From: Terriglobia bacterium
Lineage (GTDB): Bacteria; Acidobacteriota; Terriglobia; JAIQFV01
Direction: 5' to 3'
Assembly (NCBI GenBank): GCA_020072965.1
Contig: JAIQFY010000001.1
Span: forward strand, 283,792-347,791
Length of the DNA stretch: 64,000 nucleotides
Shown here one piece after another: positions 28,479 to 38,199 of this stretch (the stretch's first letter is position 1; each line of letters starts with the position of its first letter). Position numbers and translations under genes: made by a program. The notes under the pieces were generated by a model, which was not told the origin of the DNA, searched no databases, and saw only the letters and a program-made list of their open reading frames with translations.

Positions 28479-30767
28479 CTAGCGTGGATTGGCTCGAAAC
28501 TGTTTCGCGAAGCTCAGTGGGGCTCCATCGTCGCTAAACAGATTCAGCGTCGATACCGTGGATCCGGCCGTATTGAGTAAAATGAACTCAGTTCGAAATC
28601 CCCCTCCATCCGCAATCTGAGGGAAGATGATTGGGGCGGGGGCAGCCGCATTGGCGTCTGCAATGGGAAACGTTGTCAGGAGAAAGTCACCCCGAGCGTT
28701 TGTCAGGGCGCGCAGGGTCAGGGCGACATACGGAACGGGTGATGACACATCCAGCACTCCAACAAATTCAGCCGGAAGTGTTGGGATGATTTCATTAATG
28801 AATTTTGCATCATGGCCGTTGCCCTTTAAATCTATCACGCCGCTCCCCAGTTGAATGGCGCCGTCAGGTTGAAAGGCCGTGACCTTCACTTGAAAGGGCA
28901 CGCTGCTGGGTGAGGCAAGGGCCAGACCCGTATCATGGCCGTCGGACTGGTCAATAAAGATATGTGCATGCGTTGTCGGGGTCGCGGGCGAGACCCCTGA
29001 TTCAGTGACCAGTATGCCCGCCTGCGTAAAGGTCACAAGGGCCTGTCCCACCGGCGTGTTTGTACCAATCCCTGGAGTTACTTGGATCGAACCCGTGTTA
29101 ATGACGCTGGGCGAACCGTCGGTCGATAAAACGAAGGCCGCGAAGGGCGGGATGGAATATGTGAAAGTCGAATTCGACCCGGCCGGATCTCCTACCCGAT
29201 GGACCCCCAAGGGAGCCCCGTTATTGTCCAGGATCTGAACAATCCCGGCTTCGGTTGCGTCAGAGGGGTTCATTAGGATCACGGAAGTTGTGAATCCCCC
29301 GCCGTCGGCGAGTTGTGGAAAAAAGAGGCGTCCGGCAGTTAAGGGTTTGGTCAAATCGGCCACGGGCGTCGTCGTAAATAGTGAATCCCCCCGCTGGTTG
29401 GTAGTCTGTCGCAATGCCAGGACGGAAACCGGTTGATCGCTAAATATCTCCATCACCCCGAACTTAATGTCAGTTGGAAAATTCGGGGGCAAGACGAACC
29501 CCGCTGCGAAATCGCTAAGCTGATTTATGAATTTAGCGATATGAGTTCCCGGTAGCAGCACTCCTCCTCCAAATGCCAGGAGTGCCCCGTTCGAACTATT
29601 CAAATCGAAAAAAACGTTCGCCTGGGACGACCCAGTGTTTACGATGGCGACCCCTGTATTGATGTCGAGTGTCCCAGCCTGTTCGGAGCCTGATTTAGTG
29701 GCAACTCCTAGACGATAGTCGACGAAAATTTGTGCGTCGGTAGTTGGAGGTGAAGCGGGAACACCCACCTCGCTGACCACCACGCCGTTTTGGGTCACCC
29801 TGAATACCGCGATGCCGTAAGGGGCGCTCACCGCGTTGGGACCTCCCCCACCGTGGATAGCCTTATTGGAACTCAAATCTAATGTGGCATAACCCGTATG
29901 CAAGGTCCCGTCCGTTCCAGTAGTGGACGCCGTCGCGGCGCCCGATGCAGGAAGTAGAAGGTTGATCTGGGAGTTTCCAACTCCCGGTGCCGTCTGAGTC
30001 AGAGTGAAAAGAAGCCCGGCGATCGTCAATCTGGCGGTACGCGATGTGGCGCCAGAGTTCGGTAACACAGCGAAGCCCACGGATCCATTCCCGGTTCCTT
30101 CGGTTCCTGAATTAATAATGACAAATGGAGAACTGCTGACCGCTGTCCAAGGACAGATCGACGGAGTCGTCACATCCACACTGCTGTCCCCTCCGCTCGA
30201 CGTGAATGTTCTGCTGACCGGGGTAATTTGTGTCGGATTGGAGACTGTAGCTAAAGCTGTCGTCTGATTGTTGCTGAAATCAGGATCGATGAACGCATTC
30301 GGATCGCTACTCGAGGGTCCGATGGTGGCAGAGTTGAACAGGTTGGCGCCATCGGGCGATACGCATCCCACGGCAAGGGTCAGGACAATGAGGCTCGGTC
30401 CACCCACCCGCAGCGATTGGTTCAAGCAGGTGATTGTTATGTTGACCCCCACCGGCGGGGTTGCACAAGCCCAATCCGAGGGAGCCGTCAGAGAGCGGAA
30501 CGAAGTGTCGGCGGGCATCGGAATGGTAAGAATGACATTGGGCGCCGCAGCCGGCCCCCGATTAGAAATAGACACGATGTAATCAAAATTAGAGGCTGTG
30601 ACCGCAGGATTGGGCGAGGCGGCGGAGGAAATCACCACATCCGCACTCGGGGTTTGGGCCATCAATCCAGGCATGCCACTGAGGTGGCACAACAGCCCAA
30701 GGATCGCCATCTCGATCCCAGTCAGCAGACGACCCATTTGCCGACAGTTCTCTCCACGTTGGTTCAT
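28479..30767 (-). CDS. Large secreted DUF11/BACON-like surface protein
   Basis: A 762-residue exported protein. ATG 30767 follows GGAGG with 8 bp spacing; the longer frame to 30824 has no such site. After a signal peptide, residues about 40-145 form a DUF11-like Ig-type domain (ADVVISSAASPNPAVTASN, FDYIVSISNRGPAAAPNVIL). Residues about 170-255 resemble a BACON-type domain (SSGGDSSVDVTTPSICPWTA, ending in TLTQTAPG). The remaining ~500 residues contain repeats with GFTTSVILMNPSDATEAG and GFRTEFILLNTAGSTVSTL segments. Such proteins are thought to bind carbohydrates or mediate surface contacts. A nucleotide-sugar dehydrogenase lies upstream on the same strand, 187 bp away. Confidence 0.8.
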   Translation of the reverse strand: MNQRGENCRQMGRLLTGIEMAILGLLCHLSGMPGLMAQTPSADVVISSAASPNPAVTASNFDYIVSISNRGPAAAPNVILTIPMPADTSFRSLTAPSDWACATPPVGVNITITCLNQSLRVGGPSLIVLTLAVGCVSPDGANLFNSATIGPSSSDPNAFIDPDFSNNQTTALATVSNPTQITPVSRTFTSSGGDSSVDVTTPSICPWTAVSSSPFVIINSGTEGTGNGSVGFAVLPNSGATSRTARLTIAGLLFTLTQTAPGVGNSQINLLLPASGAATASTTGTDGTLHTGYATLDLSSNKAIHGGGGPNAVSAPYGIAVFRVTQNGVVVSEVGVPASPPTTDAQIFVDYRLGVATKSGSEQAGTLDINTGVAIVNTGSSQANVFFDLNSSNGALLAFGGGVLLPGTHIAKFINQLSDFAAGFVLPPNFPTDIKFGVMEIFSDQPVSVLALRQTTNQRGDSLFTTTPVADLTKPLTAGRLFFPQLADGGGFTTSVILMNPSDATEAGIVQILDNNGAPLGVHRVGDPAGSNSTFTYSIPPFAAFVLSTDGSPSVINTGSIQVTPGIGTNTPVGQALVTFTQAGILVTESGVSPATPTTHAHIFIDQSDGHDTGLALASPSSVPFQVKVTAFQPDGAIQLGSGVIDLKGNGHDAKFINEIIPTLPAEFVGVLDVSSPVPYVALTLRALTNARGDFLLTTFPIADANAAAPAPIIFPQIADGGGFRTEFILLNTAGSTVSTLNLFSDDGAPLSFAKQFRANPR

Positions 30768-30954
30768 GTTCTTTACCTCCGGAGTGTCTGACCTCGCGCT
30801 GCCATATGAGCGGTTCATTCCCATCCTACATCTGCTCAGCGGGGATTATCGGGGATGACCTGAAGAGCTAACCACCCAAGAAAATCAGTTGAGCCCGCGC
30901 GTATCCCGTTCCAGTGTTTCGAATCAAGCCCCATCCAATTCCCGTTGAACCCTG

Positions 30955-32247
30955 TCAGGCGAGAACCACTTTCGACTCCCGGCCTTGAACCTTTGCCGTG
31001 GCGTTTCGTGTGTCCACGATCCGCCGGGCGCTGGCTACGATAGCCTGATAATCATAGCTGGAGTGATCGGTCGCAATCACGACGCAGTCGTAACTCGCTA
31101 AATTCTCGTGGGTCAAGTCCACCGACTCCAGTTTGAAGTCGTACCTCCGCATCTTATGCAGGGTCGGAAAATACGGATCATTGTAATCAACCCGGGCTCC
31201 GCGAGCCTGGAGCAATTGCATGATCTTCAGTGACGGAGATTCGCGCAGGTCATCGATATCCCTCTTGTAAGACACTCCCAGGACCAGGATGCGGGAACCG
31301 TTCACACTCTGGCGGTTGCGGTTGAGGACCTCAGCGACCGACTCCACGACGTGAAATGGCATCGCCGTGTTGATTTCACCCGCCAACTCAATAAAGCGGG
31401 TCGGAAAATCATATTCCTTTGCCTTCCAACTCAGATAGAAAGGATCAATCGGGATGCAATGCCCACCCAGGCCGGGGCCCGGATAAAACGGTGTAAACCC
31501 GAAGGGTTTTGTGGAGGCGGCATTGATCACCTCCCACAGATCAATGTCCATGCGATGGCAGAGGAGCTTCAGCTCGTTCACCAGCGCGATGTTGACACAG
31601 CGGTAGATGTTCTCCAGCAGTTTGCTCATTTCCGCGACGCGGGGCGAAGAAACGACCACCACCTTCTCGAATAACTTTTCATAGACTTCTTTGACAAAAG
31701 CTCGGGAGTTTTCATCGATTCCGGAGACGACCTTCGGGATCTGATGTGTTTTGAATTGCTTATTGCCCGGATCTTCACGTTCTGGCGAGAATCCCACATA
31801 AAAATCCTTGCCGGCGGTCAGCCCGCTCCTTTCCAGGATCGGCACCAGCAATTCCTCCGTGGTTCCCGGATACGTGGTGCTCTCCAAGACCACTAGGTGC
31901 CCGCGCTGTAAATGGGGAAAAATGGATTCTCCAGTTTGTATTATGTACGTCAAATCAGGCTCCATCTTTTCGGTGAGCGGGGTGGGCACACAGATGATGA
32001 TGGTCTTCACTTTCTTCAGCTCGGCAAAATTGCTGGTGGCCGTGAACTTCCCGGATCGCGTGATGGCCTGAATCGCATCTTCTGGGATGTGCTTGATATA
32101 ACTCTTCCCGAGATTGAGCATTTCGATCTTGTGGGAGTCGATGTCGAACCCGCGGACCTCACTCCCCCGCGTCGCAAACCCGATGACGAGCGGCAATCCC
32201 ACGTATCCCAATCCGATGATGCCGATCGACGATGCATAATTAGACAT
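30955..32247 (-). CDS. UDP-N-acetyl-hexosamine dehydrogenase (UDP-glucose/GDP-mannose dehydrogenase family)
   Basis: A 430-residue NAD+-dependent four-electron dehydrogenase that turns the C6 hydroxyl of a nucleotide sugar into a carboxylate for surface polysaccharide. The NAD fold starts GIIGLGYVGLPLVIGFA; further motifs are CVPTPLTEKMEPDL, ESTTYPGTTEE, GFSPEREDPGN, KLLENIYRCVNIALVNEL and the catalytic cysteine in GGHCIPIDPFYLSWKAKEY. The pattern resembles WbpA/WecC-type enzymes acting on UDP-GlcNAc or UDP-ManNAc rather than UDP-glucose dehydrogenases. Start ATG 32247 with CGGAG; the frame continues upstream to 32307 without support. No other sugar-nucleotide genes adjoin it. Confidence 0.9.
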   Translation of the reverse strand: MSNYASSIGIIGLGYVGLPLVIGFATRGSEVRGFDIDSHKIEMLNLGKSYIKHIPEDAIQAITRSGKFTATSNFAELKKVKTIIICVPTPLTEKMEPDLTYIIQTGESIFPHLQRGHLVVLESTTYPGTTEELLVPILERSGLTAGKDFYVGFSPEREDPGNKQFKTHQIPKVVSGIDENSRAFVKEVYEKLFEKVVVVSSPRVAEMSKLLENIYRCVNIALVNELKLLCHRMDIDLWEVINAASTKPFGFTPFYPGPGLGGHCIPIDPFYLSWKAKEYDFPTRFIELAGEINTAMPFHVVESVAEVLNRNRQSVNGSRILVLGVSYKRDIDDLRESPSLKIMQLLQARGARVDYNDPYFPTLHKMRRYDFKLESVDLTHENLASYDCVVIATDHSSYDYQAIVASARRIVDTRNATAKVQGRESKVVLA

Positions 32248-32358
32248 GAAGGCTCCGGGAAAAGAATTAGGATCATTTTTGAGAATAGCGAAAGGCAAGA
32301 GCTCCACGATGGCGAGCAGACAAATTTTACCACAAACCGGGCAGGTGAGAGAATCGGT

Positions 32359-33303
32359 TTAGCGTCTGGGGACCGTGTTTGTTGGACGTTCTGCTTTCCC
32401 TCCGGCCCCTTTCAGCTTGTCCGCCTCGACCGGATTCAGGATAGAGAGCAGGGCGTGCATGGAGGAGGAGATAATCCGGCCCTTCCGGAAAATGATCGCC
32501 AGGGGTCTTTCAAACGTGAAATCCATGATTTTCAAAGTCCGTAACTTCTTGTTCTTAACTTCCAGTTCCGCCACTTGCCGAGGAACCATAGAGAGACCCA
32601 GTCCCATCTCCACCGTCCGTTTGATCAATTCGAAATTGTCATACTCCATTTGGGTGTCTAACTGGACCCCCAGCCGGCGAAGGGCCTGGCGTATGGCCTT
32701 TCCTGTGGGGAGCCGTTCAGGCAGGAGCACAAACTTGTGCCCGAGCAAGTCTTTGAGGTGGACACTCGAACGTCGTGCCAGAGGATGGGTGGGGGCACAA
32801 ATCAGGACGATCGTGTCGGTTACGAAGGGGATGGAAGCCACCTCCGGCTTGGAGACCGGGTAGGCCACGACCCCGAGGTCAAGATCGCCTGCGGCGATGC
32901 TGGCGTAGATTCGGTCGGGTAAATCGTATTCGACGTGCAGGTCAATCTTGGGGTAGAGGCGGATGAACCTCTTCAGGTAGGAAGGAAGGACATAAAGCCC
33001 GATGCTGGGTGAGGCAGCCACTTTCAGCCGCCCGATGGGTTTACTCTCGCTCTCCCGCATCTCCTCTCGGGCTTCGTCCAGCCGGGAAAGGATATCGCGG
33101 GCGTACGGCAGAAAAATCCTGCCATTTTCCGAAAGGAGGACGCGCCGGCGGCTGCGCTCAAAGAGGCGAACCCCGAGTTCCGACTCGAGCTGTTGGATGC
33201 GACGGCTGACCGCCGGCTGAGTGAGATAATTGTTGCGGGCCGCCCGGGTGAAGTTCTTGATGCGCGCCAAATCCAGGAAAAGCTTTAGTTGAGCCGTGTC
33301 CAT
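32359..33303 (-). CDS. LysR-family transcriptional regulator
   Basis: A 314-residue regulator. The N-terminal winged helix (QLKLFLDLARIKNFTRAARN, TQPAVSRRIQQLESELGVRL, FERSRRRVLLSENG) is followed by the periplasmic-binding-protein-like effector domain from about residue 88 (GRLKVAASPSIGLYVLP ...). It is similar in style to CysB/CbbR-type regulators. The alternative ATG at 33318 adds five residues. It is divergent from the 2-oxoacid:ferredoxin oxidoreductase genes with about 140 bp between starts, and that interval holds an inverted repeat and a perfect 12-bp palindrome, so it probably controls those genes and itself. Confidence 0.92.
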   Translation of the reverse strand: MDTAQLKLFLDLARIKNFTRAARNNYLTQPAVSRRIQQLESELGVRLFERSRRRVLLSENGRIFLPYARDILSRLDEAREEMRESESKPIGRLKVAASPSIGLYVLPSYLKRFIRLYPKIDLHVEYDLPDRIYASIAAGDLDLGVVAYPVSKPEVASIPFVTDTIVLICAPTHPLARRSSVHLKDLLGHKFVLLPERLPTGKAIRQALRRLGVQLDTQMEYDNFELIKRTVEMGLGLSMVPRQVAELEVKNKKLRTLKIMDFTFERPLAIIFRKGRIISSSMHALLSILNPVEADKLKGAGGKAERPTNTVPRR

Positions 33304-33305
33304 CA

Positions 33306-33405
33306 GAGTTATCCGCATTAGACATCAGTTTTATGATTTTAATTCATTTTAGGCATAGACGGAAAGAATGATATCATTTGAGGCTTACTTTATTTCGGAT
33401 AACTC
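33306..33405. promoter_or_regulatory. Divergent promoter region with inverted repeats (LysR operator candidate)
   Basis: GAGTTATCCG (33306-33315) recurs inverted as CGGATAACTC (33396-33405), and AATGATATCATT (33367-33378) is a perfect 12-bp palindrome between them. The position between a lysR gene and its divergent target fits LysR binding sites. Confidence 0.5.
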
Positions 33406-33445
33406 CGCTGAATGGCGGACCTCGAAAAAACCAGGAGTGTGCGCG

Positions 33446-35302
33446 ATGTCCAATGGAACCCAGACTGCCCTTGCCGGGGTCACACAGGAACAAGGAGTTC
33501 CCGAGGAGATTGTTAATGACTTTTCCATCCAGGTGGCGACGGTCAATGGGTCTGGAAGTCAATCGGCCAACAGTGTATTGATGCGGTCCATTTTTTTGAT
33601 GGGTGTTCCGGTGAGCGGAAAGAACATCTTTCCTTCCAACATCGCCGGACTGCCGACCTGGTATACGATCCGGGCCAATCAGCATGGCTACGTAGCTCGC
33701 CGCCGGGAAGTTGACCTCTGTATTGCAATGAATCCTGAGACGGCACGTGACGATGTTAGGAACGTGCGCCCCGGTGGTGTCGCCATTTACGAAGAGGCTC
33801 TGAATCTCGGTACCCTGCGAGAGGACATCACGCTGTACCCGGTCCCATTTGCGAAGCTGGCCACTCAGTCCTCGCCCGAGCCCAAACTGCGCAAGTTGCT
33901 GGCAAATATGATTTACGTGGGGGTGGTGGCAGAGCTCCTGGGTATCGGGCGGGATGAGGTAGTCGCGGCCATCAAAACACAATTCAAATCGAAGGCGAAG
34001 GCCGTGGAGTTGAATGTGATGGCGGTCGATCTGGGGATCGATTATGTGCGCGCCCGGCTGATGAAGAGAGACCCCTTTCGGGTCGTGCGGATGGGCCTGA
34101 CAGCCGGAAAAATTATCATTGACGGCAATTCAGCGGCAGCCTTGGGCGCCATGTTTGCCGGTTGCACAGTGGTCACCTGGTACCCGATCACCCCTTCTTC
34201 AAGTCTCTGCGAAACCATGATTGAATATTTCTCCCGATATCGTATCGACCCGGAAACGGGAAAGGCCACCTTCGCCATCGTCCAAGCGGAGGACGAACTG
34301 GCGGCGCTGGGTATGGTGATCGGCGCGGGCTGGGCCGGAGCCCGGGCGATGACCGCGACCTCCGGTCCCGGAATTTCACTGATGGGAGAATTTGCGGGCT
34401 TGGCCTATTTTACGGAGATTCCTGCCGTCGTTTGGGACATCGAGCGGATTGGCCCCTCGACCGGCCTCCCCACCCGGACCTCGCAGGGCGATGTCCTGTC
34501 CGCCTTTTACCTCTCCCACGGCGACACAAAGCATATTGTTCTGTTCCCTTCCTCGGTCGAAGAGTGCTTCGAGTTTGCGGGTACCGCCTTCGATTTGGCC
34601 GAACGGTTTCAGACCATAGTTTTCGTACTGAGTGATCTTGACTTGGGCATGAACAACTGGATGGCCCATCCCTTCCAGTATCCCAACAAACCGTTGGACC
34701 GCGGCAAGGTCCTCACCCGCGACGACCTCGAACGCCTCGGCCAGTTTGAGCGCTATCGCGATGTCGATGGCGATGGAATCCCCTACCGCACCCTGCCGGG
34801 GACGCAGCACCCCCTCGCCGCTTATTTCACTCGTGGCAGCGGCCACAACGAAAAAGCCGGCTACAGCGAGCGTCCGGAGGACTACAAGAACCTTATGGAT
34901 CGGCTACTGCGAAAGATGGATACTGCCCGGTCCTATGTTCCACAACCGATTGTCGATATAAACCCGAATGCCAAAATCGGGCTCATCGCCTTTGGGACGA
35001 CCGATTGGGCCGTGGTTGAGACCCGCGATCAATTGAAGGAAGAAGGGATTGAGAGCAGTTATCTCAGGATCCGGGCACTTCCTTTTACTCCGGGTCTGCT
35101 GGAATTTGTGGAGCGCCATGACCGCGTTTATGTCATTGAACAAAATCGTGACGGCCAGATGGGTGACTTAATCAAGTTGAAGGTGGGTCGCCAGTGTGAT
35201 CGCATCCAGAAGGTTCTGCATTACACGGGTCACCCGATCGATGCCCGCACGATTACCGAGGCTGTCACAACCGCTGAAGATCAGATGAAGGAAGGAAAGT
35301 AA
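33446..35302 (+). CDS. korA: 2-oxoacid:ferredoxin oxidoreductase, fused gamma-alpha subunit
   Basis: A 618-residue subunit of a KorAB-type enzyme that oxidatively decarboxylates a 2-oxoacid (most likely 2-oxoglutarate) to acyl-CoA with ferredoxin. Residues about 25-210 are the gamma domain (GSGSQSANSVLMRSIFLMG, IFPSNIAGLPTWYTIRAN); from about 225 the alpha domain (GNSAAALGAMFAGCTVVTW, then the signature YPITPSSSLCE, EDELAALGMVIGAGWAGARA, TSGPGISLMGEF), with the CoA-side domain near the end. The start at 33446 has AGGAG; the frame runs to 33368 upstream but through the palindrome. It is separated from korB by 3 bp. No ferredoxin-like delta subunit gene is present, normal for the two-subunit form. 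Confidence 0.94.
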   Translation: MSNGTQTALAGVTQEQGVPEEIVNDFSIQVATVNGSGSQSANSVLMRSIFLMGVPVSGKNIFPSNIAGLPTWYTIRANQHGYVARRREVDLCIAMNPETARDDVRNVRPGGVAIYEEALNLGTLREDITLYPVPFAKLATQSSPEPKLRKLLANMIYVGVVAELLGIGRDEVVAAIKTQFKSKAKAVELNVMAVDLGIDYVRARLMKRDPFRVVRMGLTAGKIIIDGNSAAALGAMFAGCTVVTWYPITPSSSLCETMIEYFSRYRIDPETGKATFAIVQAEDELAALGMVIGAGWAGARAMTATSGPGISLMGEFAGLAYFTEIPAVVWDIERIGPSTGLPTRTSQGDVLSAFYLSHGDTKHIVLFPSSVEECFEFAGTAFDLAERFQTIVFVLSDLDLGMNNWMAHPFQYPNKPLDRGKVLTRDDLERLGQFERYRDVDGDGIPYRTLPGTQHPLAAYFTRGSGHNEKAGYSERPEDYKNLMDRLLRKMDTARSYVPQPIVDINPNAKIGLIAFGTTDWAVVETRDQLKEEGIESSYLRIRALPFTPGLLEFVERHDRVYVIEQNRDGQMGDLIKLKVGRQCDRIQKVLHYTGHPIDARTITEAVTTAEDQMKEGK

Positions 35303-35305
35303 ATC

Positions 35306-36349
35306 ATGACCACAGTGAATCCCAATCTCCCGTCGAAAACTAATCGACTGGGCTTGCCAATGACAGAGTATAAGGGCCTCGACTCCACGTTATGTGCGGG
35401 TTGCGGGCACGACGGCATTACCAGCCAGATCGTCAAGGCATTTTATGAGTATGGTGTGGAGCCGCATCGAGTGGCCAAATTCAGCGGGATTGGTTGTTCC
35501 TCTAAAACCCCTGCCTATTTTATCGGCAACTCACACGGCTTCAATGCTGTCCATGGTCGTATGCCGGCGGTTGCCACCGGCGCGATGCTGGCGAATCGAA
35601 CCCTGGTCGGAGTTGGTGTCTCCGGAGATGGCGATACGGCTTCCATTGGCATTGGGCAGTTCATTCATCTCCTCCGCAGGAACATTCCTCTGATTTATAT
35701 CATCGAAAATAACGGCGTTTACGGATTGACCAAGGGACAGTTTTCGGCCACCGCAGATGTGGGTTCAAAGCTGAAAAACGGGATCGTCAACGAGTTGCCC
35801 CCAATCGACTGCTGCGTCCTAGCCATCGAATTGGGATGTTCTTATGTCGCCCGGTCATTTGCAGGTGACCCCAAACAGCTTGTGCCACTCATTAAGGGGG
35901 CGATTGCCCATAAGGGAACTGCCCTGCTCGATGTCATCAGCCCCTGCGTGACCTTTAACAACCATGAAGGGTCCACAAAGAGCTTCAAGTATGCGAAAGA
36001 GCACGAGGAAATGCTCCATGAAATCGGTTTTGTCCCCTACTTTGAACAGATTCAAGCGGATTACCCGGAGGGGGCCGTCAAGGAAGTCGAACTGCACGAT
36101 GGATCCCACATTCGGTTGCGGAAGCTGGATCGGGATTATGACCCTTCGAGCAAACCTCAAGCCCTGCAGCTGATCAGGAAGGCGAACGAGTTGGGTGAAT
36201 TGATCACCGGACTGCTTTTCTATGACCGTGAGAAGAAGGACTTTATCGATGATCTCAACATGATGGACGAACCGCTGGCAACTTTGCCAACCAGTCAAGT
36301 CCGTCCCAGCCGGGAGGCGCTGGCGGAGATCAATAAGGAGTTCTCATAG
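35306..36349 (+). CDS. korB: 2-oxoacid:ferredoxin oxidoreductase, beta subunit
   Basis: A 347-residue thiamine-diphosphate-binding beta subunit. The N-terminal cysteines (LCAGCGHDGI and GIGCSSKTP) are expected to help bind the Fe-S cluster, and the ThDP motif runs from GDGD (VSGDGDTASIGIGQF) to ENNGVYGLTKGQ. The C-terminal part (about 250-347) is the usual family extension. Partner of the preceding gene, 3 bp apart. The enzyme can run in the TCA cycle in place of the dehydrogenase complex; the preference for 2-oxoglutarate over pyruvate is inferred from overall resemblance, not from a decisive residue. Confidence 0.94.
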   Translation: MTTVNPNLPSKTNRLGLPMTEYKGLDSTLCAGCGHDGITSQIVKAFYEYGVEPHRVAKFSGIGCSSKTPAYFIGNSHGFNAVHGRMPAVATGAMLANRTLVGVGVSGDGDTASIGIGQFIHLLRRNIPLIYIIENNGVYGLTKGQFSATADVGSKLKNGIVNELPPIDCCVLAIELGCSYVARSFAGDPKQLVPLIKGAIAHKGTALLDVISPCVTFNNHEGSTKSFKYAKEHEEMLHEIGFVPYFEQIQADYPEGAVKEVELHDGSHIRLRKLDRDYDPSSKPQALQLIRKANELGELITGLLFYDREKKDFIDDLNMMDEPLATLPTSQVRPSREALAEINKEFS

Positions 36350-36752
36350 AGGGAACTCCTTACGCCGCTGACTTATTGTAGTGAGGCCGTCTCGAAGTTC
36401 GAGGCGGTTTCGAACCGCCATGCGAAACGAACGACGGATGGGTTTTCTTGAGGACGTGGAGAATTAAATTGACTCCTCCAATGATCCCACACGTTCGAAC
36501 CAACAAGACGTCAAGTCGTTCGACCCGGCAGCCTCCCTCCGTCCATCCAAGGCATCTGGAATTCGATATTTGAGAAGGGTTTCACTTCCCCACTAACAAA
36601 AAACACTGAACACACGATGCTCAGTCCTCAAAATTTGAGGGCGCAATTCGTACCCGGCCAAGGAAACACTCGGCGGCCTCGGGAGGCGTCCAAGATTCTC
36701 TGCCCTCCGTGCAAATCTCCGTCGGCCCCGTGCCACTTTCGAGGTTACAGGC
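36350..36752. other. Intergenic stretch after korB
   Basis: No coding region is supported on either strand. It contains the hairpin at 36403-36419 and otherwise nothing I can name. Confidence 0.6.
36403..36419. terminator. Short perfect hairpin after korB
   Basis: GGCGGTT (36403-36409) and AACCGCC (36413-36419) are perfectly complementary around TCG. No T-tract follows, so it may slow or end transcription only with help. Confidence 0.35.
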
Positions 36753-38171
36753 TTATCGCCGCTCCTCAGCCCTTGGGGGAGTGACCATCTGGCTCAGACC
36801 CTCTTCAGATCCCGCCAGGACGGGCTCCTGGACCACAGGCAATTCCGACCTCCGCTGAGGACCTGCCATCAATTCCTGGAATTGTTCGAACCATTCCAGA
36901 TCGACACTGATATTAAAAATCGAAACCTCATTTTCCCCTGCTCCATCGAAGACGCCCTTATGGACGAGGGGACCCAAAGGGTCGGATGCAAAGACGGCAT
37001 TCAAATCCACCAACGGGAAATTGGTCCCATATCCAGTGTTGATGGCCTTAAGGATTTCGTTCCCGAGTAGGGCATAGCCGGTATTCGTCGGGTGGATAAA
37101 ATCAAGCGCTATAATCCCACCGAGAAAATTTGCCGTGAGCTTCCTTCCACCGACTACAATTCCGTTGGCCTTAACGTTGTTAAGAACTCCAAAGAAATCC
37201 GCCATGGGAATCCCCAGCGATCCGGCCGTCGACTTAATAAAGTCGTTTTCCTTGAGCAGAGCCGCGCGGATTGTTGCCGCGTCGGCGGCCTTCAGCACGG
37301 AACTTCGTGGCAGGGGTCCCGGAACCTGCCCAGTGAGAATGGAGGTCACCAGGGGGATTGCCGGGGCGTACACCCCGTCGCCCGCCGAGATCCCCAGTAC
37401 CGGCCCGATGGTGGTGAGGGTCGCCCCGGCGGTCGCGGCGACCACTTCAGCGGGTATTACCAGCGGTGAAGCGGTTACATCGGGGATGTTGGCCGTCACC
37501 ACCTTGGCCCCCGCCGCCTGAATTCGCTTCATGGCTGTCAGATAATCGGCCGAGAAGGAATCAAAGGGGGTAATCAAGGAAACGTTGTTTGCAGTGAAAG
37601 CACCCAGGACATCGTTTCCGCCAAACCAGGCAATAACAAATGTCGGATGCAAGGCCTCGACCTGTTCAATCTCCGAACCGGTCGTGACCGCCCCCGGCAC
37701 CGCCAAACCCGGGACCCCGAGGATGAGATCGCGAAGGATATCACCCGGTCGATTCACCGGATCCGGAAGCTGCGGACGCTGGGCCAACACATCATGAACC
37801 TTGAATCCCGGAATCGCCACATTGAAGTGGAACGAATTCCCGACTGGAGGAAGCAAAAGCGTCCCCACCGTGGACGATGAAGGCACGATACTCCCGTTGG
37901 GCGCGATCGTTAAGGTCGCTGGAATCCCCGGCCGCGTGATGGTAGGCAGGGGCAGGAAGGCACCCATCTGCCGTGCAGCGAAAGCCGGAAAACTATTCCG
38001 CTGCCCGTCGATAGAGAGCCCCCCACTTTGGAATCCGGCGACAAAACTGTCGCCCACGGCCATCACCAGAGTAGTGTCAACGCCTCCACCCTGGGCTAAC
38101 AAAACACAAGAGAACAGAAGGACCAGAACAACAGTCAGGCAGGTCTTCCCACAGGGACCTAATGGTTTCAT
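36753..38171 (-). CDS. Secreted SGNH/GDSL-family hydrolase
   Basis: A 472-residue exported esterase/lipase-like enzyme. The signal peptide is LTVVLVLLFSCVLLAQ. The SGNH blocks are visible: block I AVGDSFVAGF with the nucleophile Ser, block III WFGGNDVLGA with the oxyanion Gly/Asn, and block V ALDFIHPTNTGYALLGNEI with the Asp-x-x-His pair. The sequence between (about residues 75-180 and 215-300) is longer than in small GDSL esterases. Ribosome site AGGAG 7 bp before ATG. The TPR gene lies upstream on the same strand, 28 bp away, so the two may be co-transcribed. The substrate (acyl ester or polysaccharide acetyl group) is unknown. Confidence 0.87.
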   Translation of the reverse strand: MKPLGPCGKTCLTVVLVLLFSCVLLAQGGGVDTTLVMAVGDSFVAGFQSGGLSIDGQRNSFPAFAARQMGAFLPLPTITRPGIPATLTIAPNGSIVPSSSTVGTLLLPPVGNSFHFNVAIPGFKVHDVLAQRPQLPDPVNRPGDILRDLILGVPGLAVPGAVTTGSEIEQVEALHPTFVIAWFGGNDVLGAFTANNVSLITPFDSFSADYLTAMKRIQAAGAKVVTANIPDVTASPLVIPAEVVAATAGATLTTIGPVLGISAGDGVYAPAIPLVTSILTGQVPGPLPRSSVLKAADAATIRAALLKENDFIKSTAGSLGIPMADFFGVLNNVKANGIVVGGRKLTANFLGGIIALDFIHPTNTGYALLGNEILKAINTGYGTNFPLVDLNAVFASDPLGPLVHKGVFDGAGENEVSIFNISVDLEWFEQFQELMAGPQRRSELPVVQEPVLAGSEEGLSQMVTPPRAEERR

Positions 38172-38199
38172 TGCACTCTCCTATCGAGGTTGTAATCGG

